Shown piece by piece: positions 27,743 through 36,758 of a stretch of 64,000 nucleotides of DNA. Both the position numbers and the translations under genes were made by a program. Positions within the stretch are counted from its first letter, which is position 1, and each line of letters opens with the position of its first letter. The DNA is taken from assembly GCF_019711565.1 (NCBI RefSeq), contig NZ_JAIGNN010000002.1:969685-1033684 (forward strand), in the 5' to 3' direction. The stretch is from Qipengyuania proteolytica (GTDB taxonomy: Bacteria; Pseudomonadota; Alphaproteobacteria; Sphingomonadales; Sphingomonadaceae). Below the pieces are notes generated by a model that did not search any database, was not told the origin of the DNA, and saw only the letters and a list, made by a program, of their open reading frames with translations.

Positions 27743-28451
27743 TTTCCTCGACGATCCGTGCGAGCCAGGCGCGCGGGGCCTGCCGCCGGCCGATATCGGC
27801 AACGAATTCCTGCCCGCGCGCCACGCTGCGCAGGCGCTTGGCGGGAAGCCAGCGATCCGCGCGGTCGTGGTAGCTCAGCCCGCCCGGGCTCAGCCACGCG
27901 GGCCGTCGCCACAGGCTCGCCGGGCCTCCGGGCACCGTCAGCCGCAACGCGTCGCAGGCCTTGTTCGCGGTGCGGCCCGGGCCGGCGTAGATGGTGTCGT
28001 TCGTGCCGTGCATCGCCAGCGCATGCGGGTGGCCGCGCTCAACCAGCCATTGGGGCGCGCCACTTGCCAGCGGAATGATGTCCTCGACTTCGAGATAGCC
28101 GAAAATCCGGTGGTGCGGATCGCCGCCCGCTTCGCGGAACAGGCCGAAGAACAGGAACACGTCCCCCCTGCCGACACCCCGGTTCGACAAATGGGTCTGT
28201 GCCGCGCCGACCTGGCCGAACAGGCACCGCCCGTCCTCCACGAACATCGGATCGTGATGGCAGAGCGCATCGCCGCCCAGCCTGCCTCGGCTCGCCGCGG
28301 CAGCATGCTCGCCCAGCCCCAGATCGCCGTATCGGGTGCGCGAGGCGGCACCGGCCGGGATCGGCAGGCTCACCGGCCTCCCCCCGACGATCGGGGACGG
28401 GCCGCCGCCCGCCGCGCTGTCGAAGCCCTTGCGACTGAAGATAATCCGCAT
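27729..28451 (-). CDS. Nmad3-like (nucleotide modification associated domain 3) protein
   Basis: The 240-residue protein begins MRIIFSRKGFDSAAGGGPSP and continues with GRPVSLPIPAG, RTRYGDLGL and GVGRGDVFLFFGLFR. These segments recall the Nmad3 domain, described by comparative genomics in phages and bacteria with modified nucleotides. The conserved RKGFDS and HRIFGYLEV segments suggest a catalytic or nucleotide-binding fold, but no activity is established. Start ATG 28451. A 65-base gap separates it from a divergent nucleotidyltransferase gene. It is a lone chromosomal copy with no DNA modification partners visible. The family call is from memory of the motif and should be searched. Confidence 0.65.
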   Translation of the reverse strand: MRIIFSRKGFDSAAGGGPSPIVGGRPVSLPIPAGAASRTRYGDLGLGEHAAAASRGRLGGDALCHHDPMFVEDGRCLFGQVGAAQTHLSNRGVGRGDVFLFFGLFREAGGDPHHRIFGYLEVEDIIPLASGAPQWLVERGHPHALAMHGTNDTIYAGPGRTANKACDALRLTVPGGPASLWRRPAWLSPGGLSYHDRADRWLPAKRLRSVARGQEFVADIGRRQAPRAWLARIVEEIRAS

Positions 28452-28516
28452 GCACGCCCCGCTGCCCGCGCGGGTGCATCGTGACAAGTCCCGTCATCCT
28501 GCCTACATGGCGCGCC

Positions 28517-29329
28517 ATGGCTACCCAGACCCAAGCAAAAGTCACCGCCCTGATCATGGCCGGCAAGCGTTCCGGCCAGCTCGACCCGCTTGCCGAGCGG
28601 GCAGGGGTCGCGCAGAAAAGCGTCGTGCCGGTCCATGGCAAGCCGATGATCGAACACGTGGTCGCCGCGCTCGCCGCGTGCGACCGGATCGGCGAGATTC
28701 GCATTGTCGCTCACGAACCGGACGAAATCGCCGCCATTCCGCTGGTCGCCCAGCTCTCCGCGGAGGGACGGCTGCGCTTCGCAGAGGGCCGCCACAATCT
28801 GGTCGACAGCGTATTCGCGGGTACCGAGAACGCCGACTTTCCCGTTCTCATCACCACCTCCGACAATTGCCTGGTGACCGCAGAAGGCTATGCCGAATTC
28901 GTCGAGAAGGCCTTGGCCGAACAGGCGGGCGCGGCCGCCGCGCTGGCCCGCAAGGAGGACGTGATTGCAGCCGATCCCGAAGGCCAGAAGAAGTTCTACG
29001 AATTCACCGATGGCGGCTATTCGAACTGCAATACCTACTGGATCGGCAGCCGCGACGCGCTCGGCGCGGCGGAGATCCTGCGCAGCGGCGGCCAGTTCGT
29101 GAAATACCCCTCGCGCATCGCCAAGGCCTTCGGCCTGATGAACCTCATCCGCTTCTATTTCGGCTGGGGCGACAAGGAGCAGCTGTTCGCACAGATCTCG
29201 AAGCGGTTCGGCTACAAGCTGGTCCCCATCGTCCTGTCGAACGGCGAGTTCGCGATCGACGTCGACGAGGAGCGCTCCTTCAGGATCACCGAAAAGCTTC
29301 TCGCCAGGCGCGAGGGTGCCGCCGCCTGA
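28517..29329 (+). CDS. MobA-like NTP transferase domain protein
   Basis: The 270-residue protein begins with the nucleotidyltransferase N-terminus ALIMAGKRSGQLDPLAE and the sugar-phosphate site KSVVPVHGKPMIEHV. A metal-binding aspartate follows in ITTSDNCLVT. It would transfer a nucleotide to a phosphorylated small molecule. The acceptor is unknown. ATG 28517. It ends 16 bases before a polysaccharide flippase gene, so a role in envelope glycan or glycolipid precursor synthesis is likely but inferred. CobY-like or inositol-phosphate cytidylyltransferase activity are alternatives. Confidence 0.7.
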   Translation: MATQTQAKVTALIMAGKRSGQLDPLAERAGVAQKSVVPVHGKPMIEHVVAALAACDRIGEIRIVAHEPDEIAAIPLVAQLSAEGRLRFAEGRHNLVDSVFAGTENADFPVLITTSDNCLVTAEGYAEFVEKALAEQAGAAAALARKEDVIAADPEGQKKFYEFTDGGYSNCNTYWIGSRDALGAAEILRSGGQFVKYPSRIAKAFGLMNLIRFYFGWGDKEQLFAQISKRFGYKLVPIVLSNGEFAIDVDEERSFRITEKLLARREGAAA

Positions 29330-29345
29330 GGCGGCGAACTGCGCG

Positions 29346-30611
29346 ATGGGACGCCTTATCCGCAATATCGGTTGGCTGCTCAGCGGTCGCGGCGTCAATG
29401 CCGTGCTCAGCCTCGTCTACCTCGCGCTCGCCACCCGCACGCTGGGGCTTGACGGCTTCGGCTATTTCGCGCTGATCGTGGCACTGGGACAGACCGTCAC
29501 CGGTCTCGCCAACTTCCAGACCTGGCAATTCGTGGTCCGCTGGGGCGCCGGCAAGGACGGCCCTGCCGAGGCGACGGGCTTCGCCATCGCGCTCGACATG
29601 CTTTCCATCGCACTCGGGACAGTGTTGGCAGCAGCACTGTGCTGGTCGGCCCAGTTCTGGCTTCCGCTGCCGGACGACCTGCTCTGGCTCGCCTTCGGCT
29701 ACTGCATGGTCTCGCTGCTGGCGATCCGCACCACGCCGACCGGCCTGTTGCGCTTGCGCTTCGAATACGGTCGGGCCACCGCAGCCGAAGCGGTCCAGCC
29801 GATCGTCCGCGCGGCCGGCGCGGTCCTCGCCGCCGTGTTCATGCCGACGGTTACCGGCTTCATTCTCGCCTGGGCCGCCGCCGAGGTCGCCGTGGCGGCG
29901 GCGCTGTGGTTCGCCGCCGGACGAACGGAGCGGATCGACCTGTCGCAGATCAGCCTCTTGCGCCTGCCGCGCGACCATTCGGGCGCCTGGCGGTTCGTCT
30001 GGTCCACCAATCTTACGGGCAGCCTCAATGTCGGATCGAAGCAGGTGCTGATCCTGCTGGTCGGGGCGATCGGGGGCGAAGCCTTCGCTGGCGGCTTCCG
30101 TGTCGCCAGCCAGCTCGGACAGGCGCTCGTCAGCCTCGCGCAAACCGTGTCCAAGGCGATCTACCCCGAACTCGTCCACGCGCGCGACGACGCGCACGAC
30201 ATGGCGCGCCGCATGGCGAATATCGCGCTCGTCGGCGGGGCACTGGCGGTGCTGGTGGCGATCTTCCTCGGTCGCCCGGGCCTCGTGCTCATTGCCGGAC
30301 CGGAGTTTCGCGTGGTCTATTGGGCGATGGTCATCCTCGCCATCGCCGGTGCGATCGAGCTCGTCGGCGCCAGCCTCGAATCGCTGCTGGTGAGCGCAGG
30401 GCGTGCGGGCACGGCCTTCGTGATGCGCGCGGTACCGACCGTCATCGGCCTTTCGCTGCTGCAGGTCGCGATGGACTGGAACGGCCTGAAGGGCGCGGCC
30501 TTCACCGTGCTCGGGTCTAGCGCGCTGTCGGTGATCGGCTTCTGGGTGGCGGTGATCTCGCTCAGCCAGATCACCATCACCGTGAAGCCCAAGCCCGAAA
30601 GCGAAGCCTAG
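29346..30611 (+). CDS. Oligosaccharide flippase / Wzx-like membrane protein
   Basis: The 421-residue protein has about twelve hydrophobic segments in the MOP superfamily pattern (polysaccharide exporter/flippase). It begins GWLLSGRGVNAVLSLVYLALATRTLG and contains the early polar motif GYFALIVALGQTVTGLANFQ. It would flip a lipid-linked glycan across the inner membrane. ATG at 29346 is chosen. Upstream is the NTP transferase in the same direction. Its stop codon shares CTAG with gcvPB on the opposite strand. Confidence 0.8.
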   Translation: MGRLIRNIGWLLSGRGVNAVLSLVYLALATRTLGLDGFGYFALIVALGQTVTGLANFQTWQFVVRWGAGKDGPAEATGFAIALDMLSIALGTVLAAALCWSAQFWLPLPDDLLWLAFGYCMVSLLAIRTTPTGLLRLRFEYGRATAAEAVQPIVRAAGAVLAAVFMPTVTGFILAWAAAEVAVAAALWFAAGRTERIDLSQISLLRLPRDHSGAWRFVWSTNLTGSLNVGSKQVLILLVGAIGGEAFAGGFRVASQLGQALVSLAQTVSKAIYPELVHARDDAHDMARRMANIALVGGALAVLVAIFLGRPGLVLIAGPEFRVVYWAMVILAIAGAIELVGASLESLLVSAGRAGTAFVMRAVPTVIGLSLLQVAMDWNGLKGAAFTVLGSSALSVIGFWVAVISLSQITITVKPKPESEA

Positions 30612-32278
30612 GCCCCGCCGATCTCGCTTGCGACCGGCGTTCCTGCGGGCGCTTCGGGCGCCTGCCAGGCCAGCACCGGCTTCCGCGCCGCGAGCGTCTC
30701 GTCGAGGCGGCGGCGCGGGGCGTAATGCGGCGCGGTCCTGAGGCTCTCGTCGCCTGCCTTCGCCCGGCCGGCCACGCTGCGCAGCGCGGTGATGAACTGG
30801 TCGAGCGCGGCCTTGCTCTCGGTCTCGGTCGGCTCGACCAGCATCGCGCCATGCACCACCAGCGGGAAGTACATGGTCATCGGGTGGTAACCCTCGTCGA
30901 TCAGCCCCTTCGCGAGATCGAGCGTCGAGAGCCCTTCCGCGAAGCCCTTGTCGCTGAACAGCGCCTCATGCATGCACGGACCGCTGTGCCCGAAGGGCGC
31001 GTCGAGCACGTCTTCGAGGCTGCGCAGGACGTAATTGGCGTTGAGCACCGCATCCTCGGCCACCTGCCGCAATCCGTCCGCGCCGTGGCTGAGGATATAG
31101 GTCAGCGCACGGCTGAACATACCCATCTGCCCGTGGAAGGCGGTCATGCGGCCGAAGTGCTCCATGCGCCCGCCGAAATACTCTTCGGAGAAGGCGTCGG
31201 CGCCCTCTTCCTCGATCAGATGCACCACGCCATCCTTCGTCCGCGCAGTATAGGGCAGCGGCGCAAAGGGGCTGAGCGCTTCGGACAAGACCACCGGGCC
31301 CGAGCCCGGGCCACCGCCGCCATGCGGGGTGGAGAAGGTCTTGTGGAGGTTGATGTGCATCGCATCGACACCAAGGTCGCCCGGGCGCACCTTGCCGACG
31401 ATGGCGTTGAAGTTTGCCCCGTCGCAATAGACGAAGCCGCCCGCTGCATGGACCGCATCGGAGATCGCCTTGAGGTCGCGCTCGAACAGGCCGAGGGTCG
31501 AGGGATTGGTGATCATCACCCCCGCCACGTCCGGGCCGAGCCGGGCCTTCAGCGCATCGAGATCGACGCGGCCATCAGCATTCGCCGGAATGTCCTCGAT
31601 CTCGTAGCCTGCGAAGGCGGCAGTGGCAGGGTTGGTACCATGCGCGCTCTCGGGCACGAGGATCACCTTGCGCGCATCGCCCCGGGCTTCGAGCGCGGCG
31701 CGGATGCACAGGATACCGCACAGTTCGCCATGCGCGCCCGCCTTGGGGCTCATGGCGACCGAGTGCATGCCGGTCAGCGTGATCAGCCAGAAGGCGAGTT
31801 CGTTCATCACCTCCAGCGCCCCGCGCACCGTATCGACCGGCTGCAGCGGGTGGACGTCGGCAAAGCCGGGCATCCGCGCGACCTTCTCGTTGAGGCGCGG
31901 GTTGTGCTTCATCGTGCAGCTGCCGAGCGGGAACAGGCCGAGGTCGATGGCATAGTTCTGGCGGCTGAGGCGCGTGTAGTGCCGCACCGTCTCCGGCTCG
32001 GTCAGGCCCGGCAGGCCGATCGCCTCGGTCCGCGCGAAGCTGCCGAGGCGGCTGGCGGGCGCGGGCGTCGGCGGGGCCGGCTGGTCGACGCCGGCAAGGT
32101 CGAGCCTAGCGGCGAAGTCGAAGTCGACCCCGGTCGTCTCGGTCGAGCCGATCTCGAAGATCAGCGGCTCCTCCAGCATCAGCGCGCGGTTGCCGGTGGC
32201 AGTATCGGGGCCGCTCATGGCGTTGTGCCCATCGACGGGCGTGCCGGGCTTCCAGCCGGACTGGTTCGGCGCGTTCAT
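30608..32278 (-). CDS. gcvPB: Glycine dehydrogenase (decarboxylating) subunit 2
   Basis: This is the PLP-binding half of the split P-protein, which decarboxylates glycine and passes aminomethyl to lipoyl-GcvH. The 556-residue product carries the PLP lysine in HINLHKTFSTPHGGGGPG, and earlier GLFPLGSCTMKHNP and VPESAHGTNPATAA, both signatures of subunit 2. It starts at ATG 32278, overlapping the gcvPA stop by 4 bases, last in gcvT-gcvH-gcvPA-gcvPB. Expression should depend on the riboswitch upstream of gcvT. The N-terminal 40 residues before LMLEEPLIFEIG are a poorly conserved tail. Confidence 0.95.
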   Translation of the reverse strand: MNAPNQSGWKPGTPVDGHNAMSGPDTATGNRALMLEEPLIFEIGSTETTGVDFDFAARLDLAGVDQPAPPTPAPASRLGSFARTEAIGLPGLTEPETVRHYTRLSRQNYAIDLGLFPLGSCTMKHNPRLNEKVARMPGFADVHPLQPVDTVRGALEVMNELAFWLITLTGMHSVAMSPKAGAHGELCGILCIRAALEARGDARKVILVPESAHGTNPATAAFAGYEIEDIPANADGRVDLDALKARLGPDVAGVMITNPSTLGLFERDLKAISDAVHAAGGFVYCDGANFNAIVGKVRPGDLGVDAMHINLHKTFSTPHGGGGPGSGPVVLSEALSPFAPLPYTARTKDGVVHLIEEEGADAFSEEYFGGRMEHFGRMTAFHGQMGMFSRALTYILSHGADGLRQVAEDAVLNANYVLRSLEDVLDAPFGHSGPCMHEALFSDKGFAEGLSTLDLAKGLIDEGYHPMTMYFPLVVHGAMLVEPTETESKAALDQFITALRSVAGRAKAGDESLRTAPHYAPRRRLDETLAARKPVLAWQAPEAPAGTPVASEIGGA

Positions 32279-33642
32279 GCGAGAACTCCCTCGAGTGCGG
32301 AGGCCAGCGTTTCGATGTCCTCCTCGGTGGTGGTTTCGGTGACCGCGACGAGCAGCCCGTTGGCCAACCCCTCCACACCCGGGAACAGGCGGCCGAGCGA
32401 GACGCCGGCGAGCACGTTCTGCCTGGTCAGCTGGCGCACGATCGCCCGCGCGTCTCCGTCGAGCAGCACGGTGAACTCGTTGAAGAACTGGTCGTTGAGC
32501 ACCGTCACGCCGGGCACTTTCGCCAGCCGCTCGGCAGCGAGGCAGGCGAGGCGGTGGTTCTCTGCCGCAAGCTGCCTGAGACCCGCCTCGCCGAGCAGCG
32601 TCATGTGCACGCTGAAGGCGAGCGCGCAGAGGCCCGAGTTGGTGCAGATGTTCGAAGTCGCCTTCTCGCGGCGGATATGCTGCTCGCGGGTCGACAGCGT
32701 CAGGACGAAGCCGCGCTTGCCTTCCGCATCCACGGTCTCGCCGCACAGGCGTCCGGGCATCATGCGGACATGCTTCTCGTCGCGCACGGCGAAAAGGCCG
32801 AGGTAGGGGCCGCCGAACTGCAGGCCGACGCCGATCGCCTGGCCTTCGCCCACGACGATATCCGCGCCGAGCTCGCCCGGCGACTTTACCGCGCCGAGCG
32901 CCACCGGCTCGGTGTTGACCGCGATCAGCAGCGCGCCCTGCGCATGCGCCGCATCGGCGATCTTCGCGAGGTCGGGCAGGCGGCCGAGAATGTCGGGATA
33001 CTGCACCACCACGCAGCTGGTGTTGTCGTCGATCCGGGCGATCAGGCCATCGTCGTCGGGCATCGCAGTAAGGCTCGGCGGCGCACCGGCGATCTCGTCA
33101 TCGGTGAACTTGGCCATGGTCTTCACGACCTCGGCGTAATGCGGATGAAGCGCGCCCGAGAGCACGACCTTGCGCTTCTTGCCGCGTGCGATCCGGCTCG
33201 CCATCGCCACCGCTTCCCAGCACGCGGTCGAACCGTCGTACATCGAGGCATTGGCCACCGCGCAGCCATAGAGCCGCGCGACTTGCGTCTGGAACTCGAA
33301 CAGCATCTGCAGCGTGCCCTGCGCGATTTCCGGCTGGTAGGGCGTGTAGGCGGTCAGGAACTCACCGCGCTGGATGATGTGGTCGACGCTGGCCGGGACG
33401 TGATGCTTGTAGGCCCCTGCCCCGAGGAAGAACGCCGCATCGGCCGCCGCGAGGTTCTTCTTCGAGAGCCGTCGCATGTGCCTTTCGACCGCCATCTCGC
33501 TGGCATGCATCGGTAGGCCATGGATCGGGCCGGTCAGCCGCGCCTCTTCGGGCACGTCGACGAACAGCGCGTCGATATCGCTCGCACCGATCTTGGCGAG
33601 CATCGCCGAACGGTCGGCATCGGTCAGGGGTAGGTAGCGCAT
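32275..33642 (-). CDS. gcvPA: Glycine dehydrogenase (decarboxylating) subunit 1
   Basis: This is the 455-residue first half of the split P-protein. Family segments include FLGAGAYKHHVPASVDHIIQRGEF near residue 95 (cofactor pocket), TPYQPEIAQGTLQ and MYDGSTACWEA, all characteristic of GcvPA. The start ATG is 33642. It lies between gcvH (34 bases upstream) and gcvPB (4-base overlap). Splitting the P-protein into two genes is common in alphaproteobacteria, in contrast to the single long GcvP of enterics. Confidence 0.95.
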   Translation of the reverse strand: MRYLPLTDADRSAMLAKIGASDIDALFVDVPEEARLTGPIHGLPMHASEMAVERHMRRLSKKNLAAADAAFFLGAGAYKHHVPASVDHIIQRGEFLTAYTPYQPEIAQGTLQMLFEFQTQVARLYGCAVANASMYDGSTACWEAVAMASRIARGKKRKVVLSGALHPHYAEVVKTMAKFTDDEIAGAPPSLTAMPDDDGLIARIDDNTSCVVVQYPDILGRLPDLAKIADAAHAQGALLIAVNTEPVALGAVKSPGELGADIVVGEGQAIGVGLQFGGPYLGLFAVRDEKHVRMMPGRLCGETVDAEGKRGFVLTLSTREQHIRREKATSNICTNSGLCALAFSVHMTLLGEAGLRQLAAENHRLACLAAERLAKVPGVTVLNDQFFNEFTVLLDGDARAIVRQLTRQNVLAGVSLGRLFPGVEGLANGLLVAVTETTTEEDIETLASALEGVLA

Positions 33643-33676
33643 AATAGTCCCTTCAGGCCCCGCGGGGCGCCGCGCA

Positions 33677-34048
33677 TCAGAGGCTGTCGCAGAAGCTCTT
33701 GTAAGCCTTGTCGTCCATCAGGCCCTCGAGCTCGCCCTTGTCGCCGATGGTCATCTTGAAGAACCAGCCGTCTTCCTCGGGCGAGGTGTTCACCAGCGCC
33801 GGATCGTCTTCGAGCGCCTCGTTGGTCTCCATGATCTCGCCGCTGATCGGGGCGTAGACGTCGCTCGCCGCCTTGACGCTTTCGACCACGGCGGCGTCCT
33901 TGCCCTTGTCGATCACGCTGCCGACTTCGGGCAGTTCGACGAAGACGATGTCACCCAGCTGGCCCTGCGCGTAATCGGTGATGCCGACGGTGGCGGTATC
34001 GCCTTCGACGTCGATCCATTCATGTTCGTCGGTGAAATAACGCGCCAT
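33677..34048 (-). CDS. gcvH: Glycine cleavage system H protein
   Basis: The small lipoyl carrier shuttles the aminomethyl group from P to T protein. The 123-residue length is standard. Lys59 in [18 protein letters not shown] is the lipoylation site. The N-terminus [17 protein letters not shown] and a [23 protein letters not shown] strand are diagnostic. It begins 4 bases after the gcvT stop in the same operon. Confidence 0.96.
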   Translation of the reverse strand: MARYFTDEHEWIDVEGDTATVGITDYAQGQLGDIVFVELPEVGSVIDKGKDAAVVESVKAASDVYAPISGEIMETNEALEDDPALVNTSPEEDGWFFKMTIGDKGELEGLMDDKAYKSFCDSL

Positions 34049-34052
34049 CTGG

Positions 34053-35228
34053 TCAGCTCCCTCGATAGTAGTTGTGGGGGACGAAAGGCAGGCTCACCAC
34101 CTTCGCCGGAAGTCTTTTGTTACGAACCGCGATCTCCAGTTCGGTTCCCTCGGCTGCATGCTCCGTTGCGACGTAACCCATCGCGATCGGACGGCCGAGC
34201 GTGGGCGAGAAGCCGCCGCTGGTGACGCGCCCGACCCTGCGCTCGCCGGCAAAGATTTCCGCGCCTTCGCGCGCCGGCATGCGGCCTTCGATAGCGAGTC
34301 CGACGCGGCGTTCCTTCGGGCCGGATTCGAGCACCGCGCTGACCGCCTCGAAGCCCATCCAGCCGCCGGTCTCGCGGCGCTTCTTGGTGAGCGCAAAGGC
34401 AAGGTCGGCACTGACCGGATCGACGGCGTCGGTCATGTCGTGGCCGTAGAGCGGGAGCCCCGCTTCGAGGCGCAAGCTGTCGCGCGCGCCGAGGCCCGCG
34501 GGGCGCACCTCGATTTCGGCACACAGCCGGTCACACAGCGCCTCGGCGTACTCGGCAGGGACCGAGATCTCGAACCCGTCCTCGCCGGTGTAGCCTGCGC
34601 GGGTGATCCTCAGCGGCCATTCGCCGAACTGGAATTCCATCGACTGCATGAAGACGAGCTGTTCCGGCACGCCGCGCATGACGCGGTTGAGCGCGGTCGC
34701 CGCATTAGGGCCCTGAAGCGCGACCAGCGCATGCTCGTCCATGTGGGTCAGCGTCACCTCGTCATCGAGGAACTCGCGCAAGTGGGCGATATCATCCCAC
34801 TTCATCGCACCGTTGACGACGACGTAATAGGCAGGCTCGCCCCAATGGCCTTCGGTGCCGGCCTCCTCATCGCCCTCGATCCACGGCGTGGCGTTGGTGA
34901 CCATTAGGTCGTCGAGGATGCCGCCCTCTTCGCTCAGCAGCAGCGAATAGCGCACTCGCCCCGGCTTCAGCGTGGAAATGGCACCCGGCAGCAGCTTCTC
35001 CAGCTCCTCCGCCGCCTTTTCGCCGGTGACCATCAGCTGGCCCATGTGGCTCACATCGAACAGGCCCGCATTGGTGCGCGTCCATTCGTGTTCGGCGACG
35101 ATGCCTTCGTACTGGATCGGCATCCAGTAGCCGGCGAATTCGACCATCCGCCCGCCCTTGCCGCGATGCCAGGCATCGAGCGGCAGCGTGCCGGTTTCGG
35201 TCTCTTCGATCTCGTGGTCTTCGCTCAT
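34053..35228 (-). CDS. gcvT: Aminomethyltransferase (glycine cleavage T protein)
   Basis: The 391-residue T protein releases ammonia from aminomethyl-lipoyl-GcvH and makes methylene-THF. Motifs include [13 protein letters not shown] near residue 30, [21 protein letters not shown] in the middle, and the C-terminal segment [22 protein letters not shown] 35228 gives [10 protein letters not shown] longer frame upstream includes the riboswitch and is not translated. It is the first gene behind the glycine riboswitch. Confidence 0.95.
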   Translation of the reverse strand: MSEDHEIEETETGTLPLDAWHRGKGGRMVEFAGYWMPIQYEGIVAEHEWTRTNAGLFDVSHMGQLMVTGEKAAEELEKLLPGAISTLKPGRVRYSLLLSEEGGILDDLMVTNATPWIEGDEEAGTEGHWGEPAYYVVVNGAMKWDDIAHLREFLDDEVTLTHMDEHALVALQGPNAATALNRVMRGVPEQLVFMQSMEFQFGEWPLRITRAGYTGEDGFEISVPAEYAEALCDRLCAEIEVRPAGLGARDSLRLEAGLPLYGHDMTDAVDPVSADLAFALTKKRRETGGWMGFEAVSAVLESGPKERRVGLAIEGRMPAREGAEIFAGERRVGRVTSGGFSPTLGRPIAMGYVATEHAAEGTELEIAVRNKRLPAKVVSLPFVPHNYYRGS

Positions 35229-35280
35229 CAACAATCCCGACAGCATGGCCGCCCCGGACGAGGCGCTGTGAATTCCATGC

Positions 35281-35463
35281 CCCCTCTGTCGGGAAACCTG
35301 AGAGACTGGCCTGCGGATGGGCAGGCTTACCCCTTCGGTGGCCGCATGCAGGTGCGCGCGACGCTTTCCAGAGTGTCGATGGCCCGCACGGTCCGGTGGC
35401 CTGAGAGTTTCCGGGGCGGTTGCTCCTTCGGCGGTGCGGGGACGGCGCCCCGCACGCTCTCCC
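35281..35463 (-). ncRNA. Tandem glycine riboswitch
   Basis: Read on the minus strand, the first aptamer begins GGAGAGCGTGCGGGG. It continues GCCGAAGGAGCAACCG, then ACTCTCAGGCCACCGGACC. The second aptamer follows with CCACCGAAGGGGTAAGCC, GTCTCTCAGGTTTCCCGACA and GAGGGG. These are the conserved blocks of the glycine riboswitch, including the CCGAAGG motif and the CTCAGG core, in both copies. It lies 53 bases before the gcvT start and would be expected to switch on the operon at high glycine. No terminator-type expression platform is obvious, so it may act on translation. Confidence 0.9.
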
Positions 35464-35547
35464 GTGCGCGCCCGCCGCAGAATCGCTCCCGCGGCCGACG
35501 GGTGCTGCACTGCGGCATTCCCCGCTAACCGTCAATTGCCAAAAGGG

Positions 35548-36723
35548 TTATTCCACCATCCGCATGGCGCGTCCCACGAGCTCGATCTCCTCGGGCGCGA
35601 AACCGCCTTCGTCGGGTGCATTGCGGTCGGGGACGGCGGTGACGAAATAGGCGATGCCGGACCGCTCGTCCTCTTCCATCCACAAGCCGGATCGGAGGCC
35701 GTAAGCTTCGCCGGCATGCCCGTACCATCGCGCGCCCAGTTGGAATAGAACGTCGTTGCAGCCCACCAGCCCAGGATACAGCGTGTGCACGCCAAAACCG
35801 TAGAAACAGAAGTTGGGCGCACTGCCTTCGACCGGCGGAAACCTACGCTTCAGCTGGCGGAAGCCTTGCGGGCTGAGCAATCTATTGTCCTCACCCAGTA
35901 TCGCCTGCCCGATCTTAGCAAGATCGATCATGCCGATGCGCACCCCGCCCTGCGGCGAGAAGATCGAGGCATTGGTGCCGGGCACGTAATCATCGAGCGA
36001 GCAGGCGACGTCCTCGGCAACCGGGAGGGTGCAATTGAGCGGGCGGTCGGCGGCATCGTCGCGCGCGACTTCGCCGGTGCTGCGGTAGAGGACCACGGCG
36101 CGGTCGGCCTGGTCTTGCGAGCAGCCGATCCAGTTGAGGCAGGCCTTGATGCCGAGCGGGCCAAACACAGCGCGCTCGACCAGCCGGTCGTAGCGCTCGC
36201 CGCTCGCTGCTTCGAGCACGGTCGCCACCACCGGCGAGCCGAGATTGGCATATTCGAACGGCGCATCGCCGGGCGGCGCGCCGGCGTACCACGCCTCGGG
36301 ATCGGAAAGCTTCGCCTGCAGGCTTTCGCCCAGCGGGATAACGTAGCCTGCATCATCGCGCAGGCCCGAGCGATGCCGGAGCAGTTGCCCGAGCGTGACA
36401 GGCACATCGGGATAGGCGGGATTGCGCAGCGACCAGCCGAGATAGGTCGAGACGTCGGTGCCCAGGTCGACCTTACCCTCATCGACCAGGCGCAGCGTCG
36501 CGAGCGCCATGACGAGCTTGGAGATGCTGGCGATCCGCACCGGGTCGTTCGCTTCGACCGCCCTGCCCGTGGCGCGGTCGGCGAGGCCCTCGACAATGAC
36601 CGGCGTTATCGTCTCGCGGTCGAAGACCACGGCGACAGCCGCGCGTTGCGGCTCCGCGGTAGGCCGCAGCGTGGCGCATGACGCCATCGCCAGCGAAGCC
36701 AGTGCGAGGAGGATCGGGCGCAT
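35548..36723 (-). CDS. Class-C beta-lactamase-fold serine hydrolase lipoprotein
   Basis: The 391-residue product has a lipobox with Cys16 (LAMASCAT), then a serine hydrolase domain. Ser66 and Lys69 in ASISKLV form the S-x-x-K motif, FEYANLG supplies Y-x-N, and GHAGEAYG is the third (H-x-G) motif. All three catalytic elements are therefore present. It could be a D-aminopeptidase, esterase or beta-lactamase-like enzyme at the cell envelope, and the substrate is not predictable. It starts 35 bases downstream of the TauE gene on the same strand. Confidence 0.82.
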   Translation of the reverse strand: MRPILLALASLAMASCATLRPTAEPQRAAVAVVFDRETITPVIVEGLADRATGRAVEANDPVRIASISKLVMALATLRLVDEGKVDLGTDVSTYLGWSLRNPAYPDVPVTLGQLLRHRSGLRDDAGYVIPLGESLQAKLSDPEAWYAGAPPGDAPFEYANLGSPVVATVLEAASGERYDRLVERAVFGPLGIKACLNWIGCSQDQADRAVVLYRSTGEVARDDAADRPLNCTLPVAEDVACSLDDYVPGTNASIFSPQGGVRIGMIDLAKIGQAILGEDNRLLSPQGFRQLKRRFPPVEGSAPNFCFYGFGVHTLYPGLVGCNDVLFQLGARWYGHAGEAYGLRSGLWMEEDERSGIAYFVTAVPDRNAPDEGGFAPEEIELVGRAMRMVE

Positions 36724-36758
36724 CGCCGAAAGATCGCCGCGCCGGGCAGACCTGTCAA

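Noticed and set aside
30000..30611. The flippase as part of a DNA-modification island with the Nmad3-like gene
   Set aside because: The NTP transferase and flippase point to glycan synthesis, and they are divergent from the Nmad3-like gene. No modification enzyme was found.
30725..32806. A 693-codon open frame opposite gcvPB and gcvPA
   Set aside because: Spans the boundary of two convincingly identified genes on the other strand and carries no motifs.
35229..35510. An N-terminal extension of gcvT into the upstream region
   Set aside because: That region is the glycine riboswitch, and the conserved T-protein N-terminus starts at the ATG at 35228 or shortly after.
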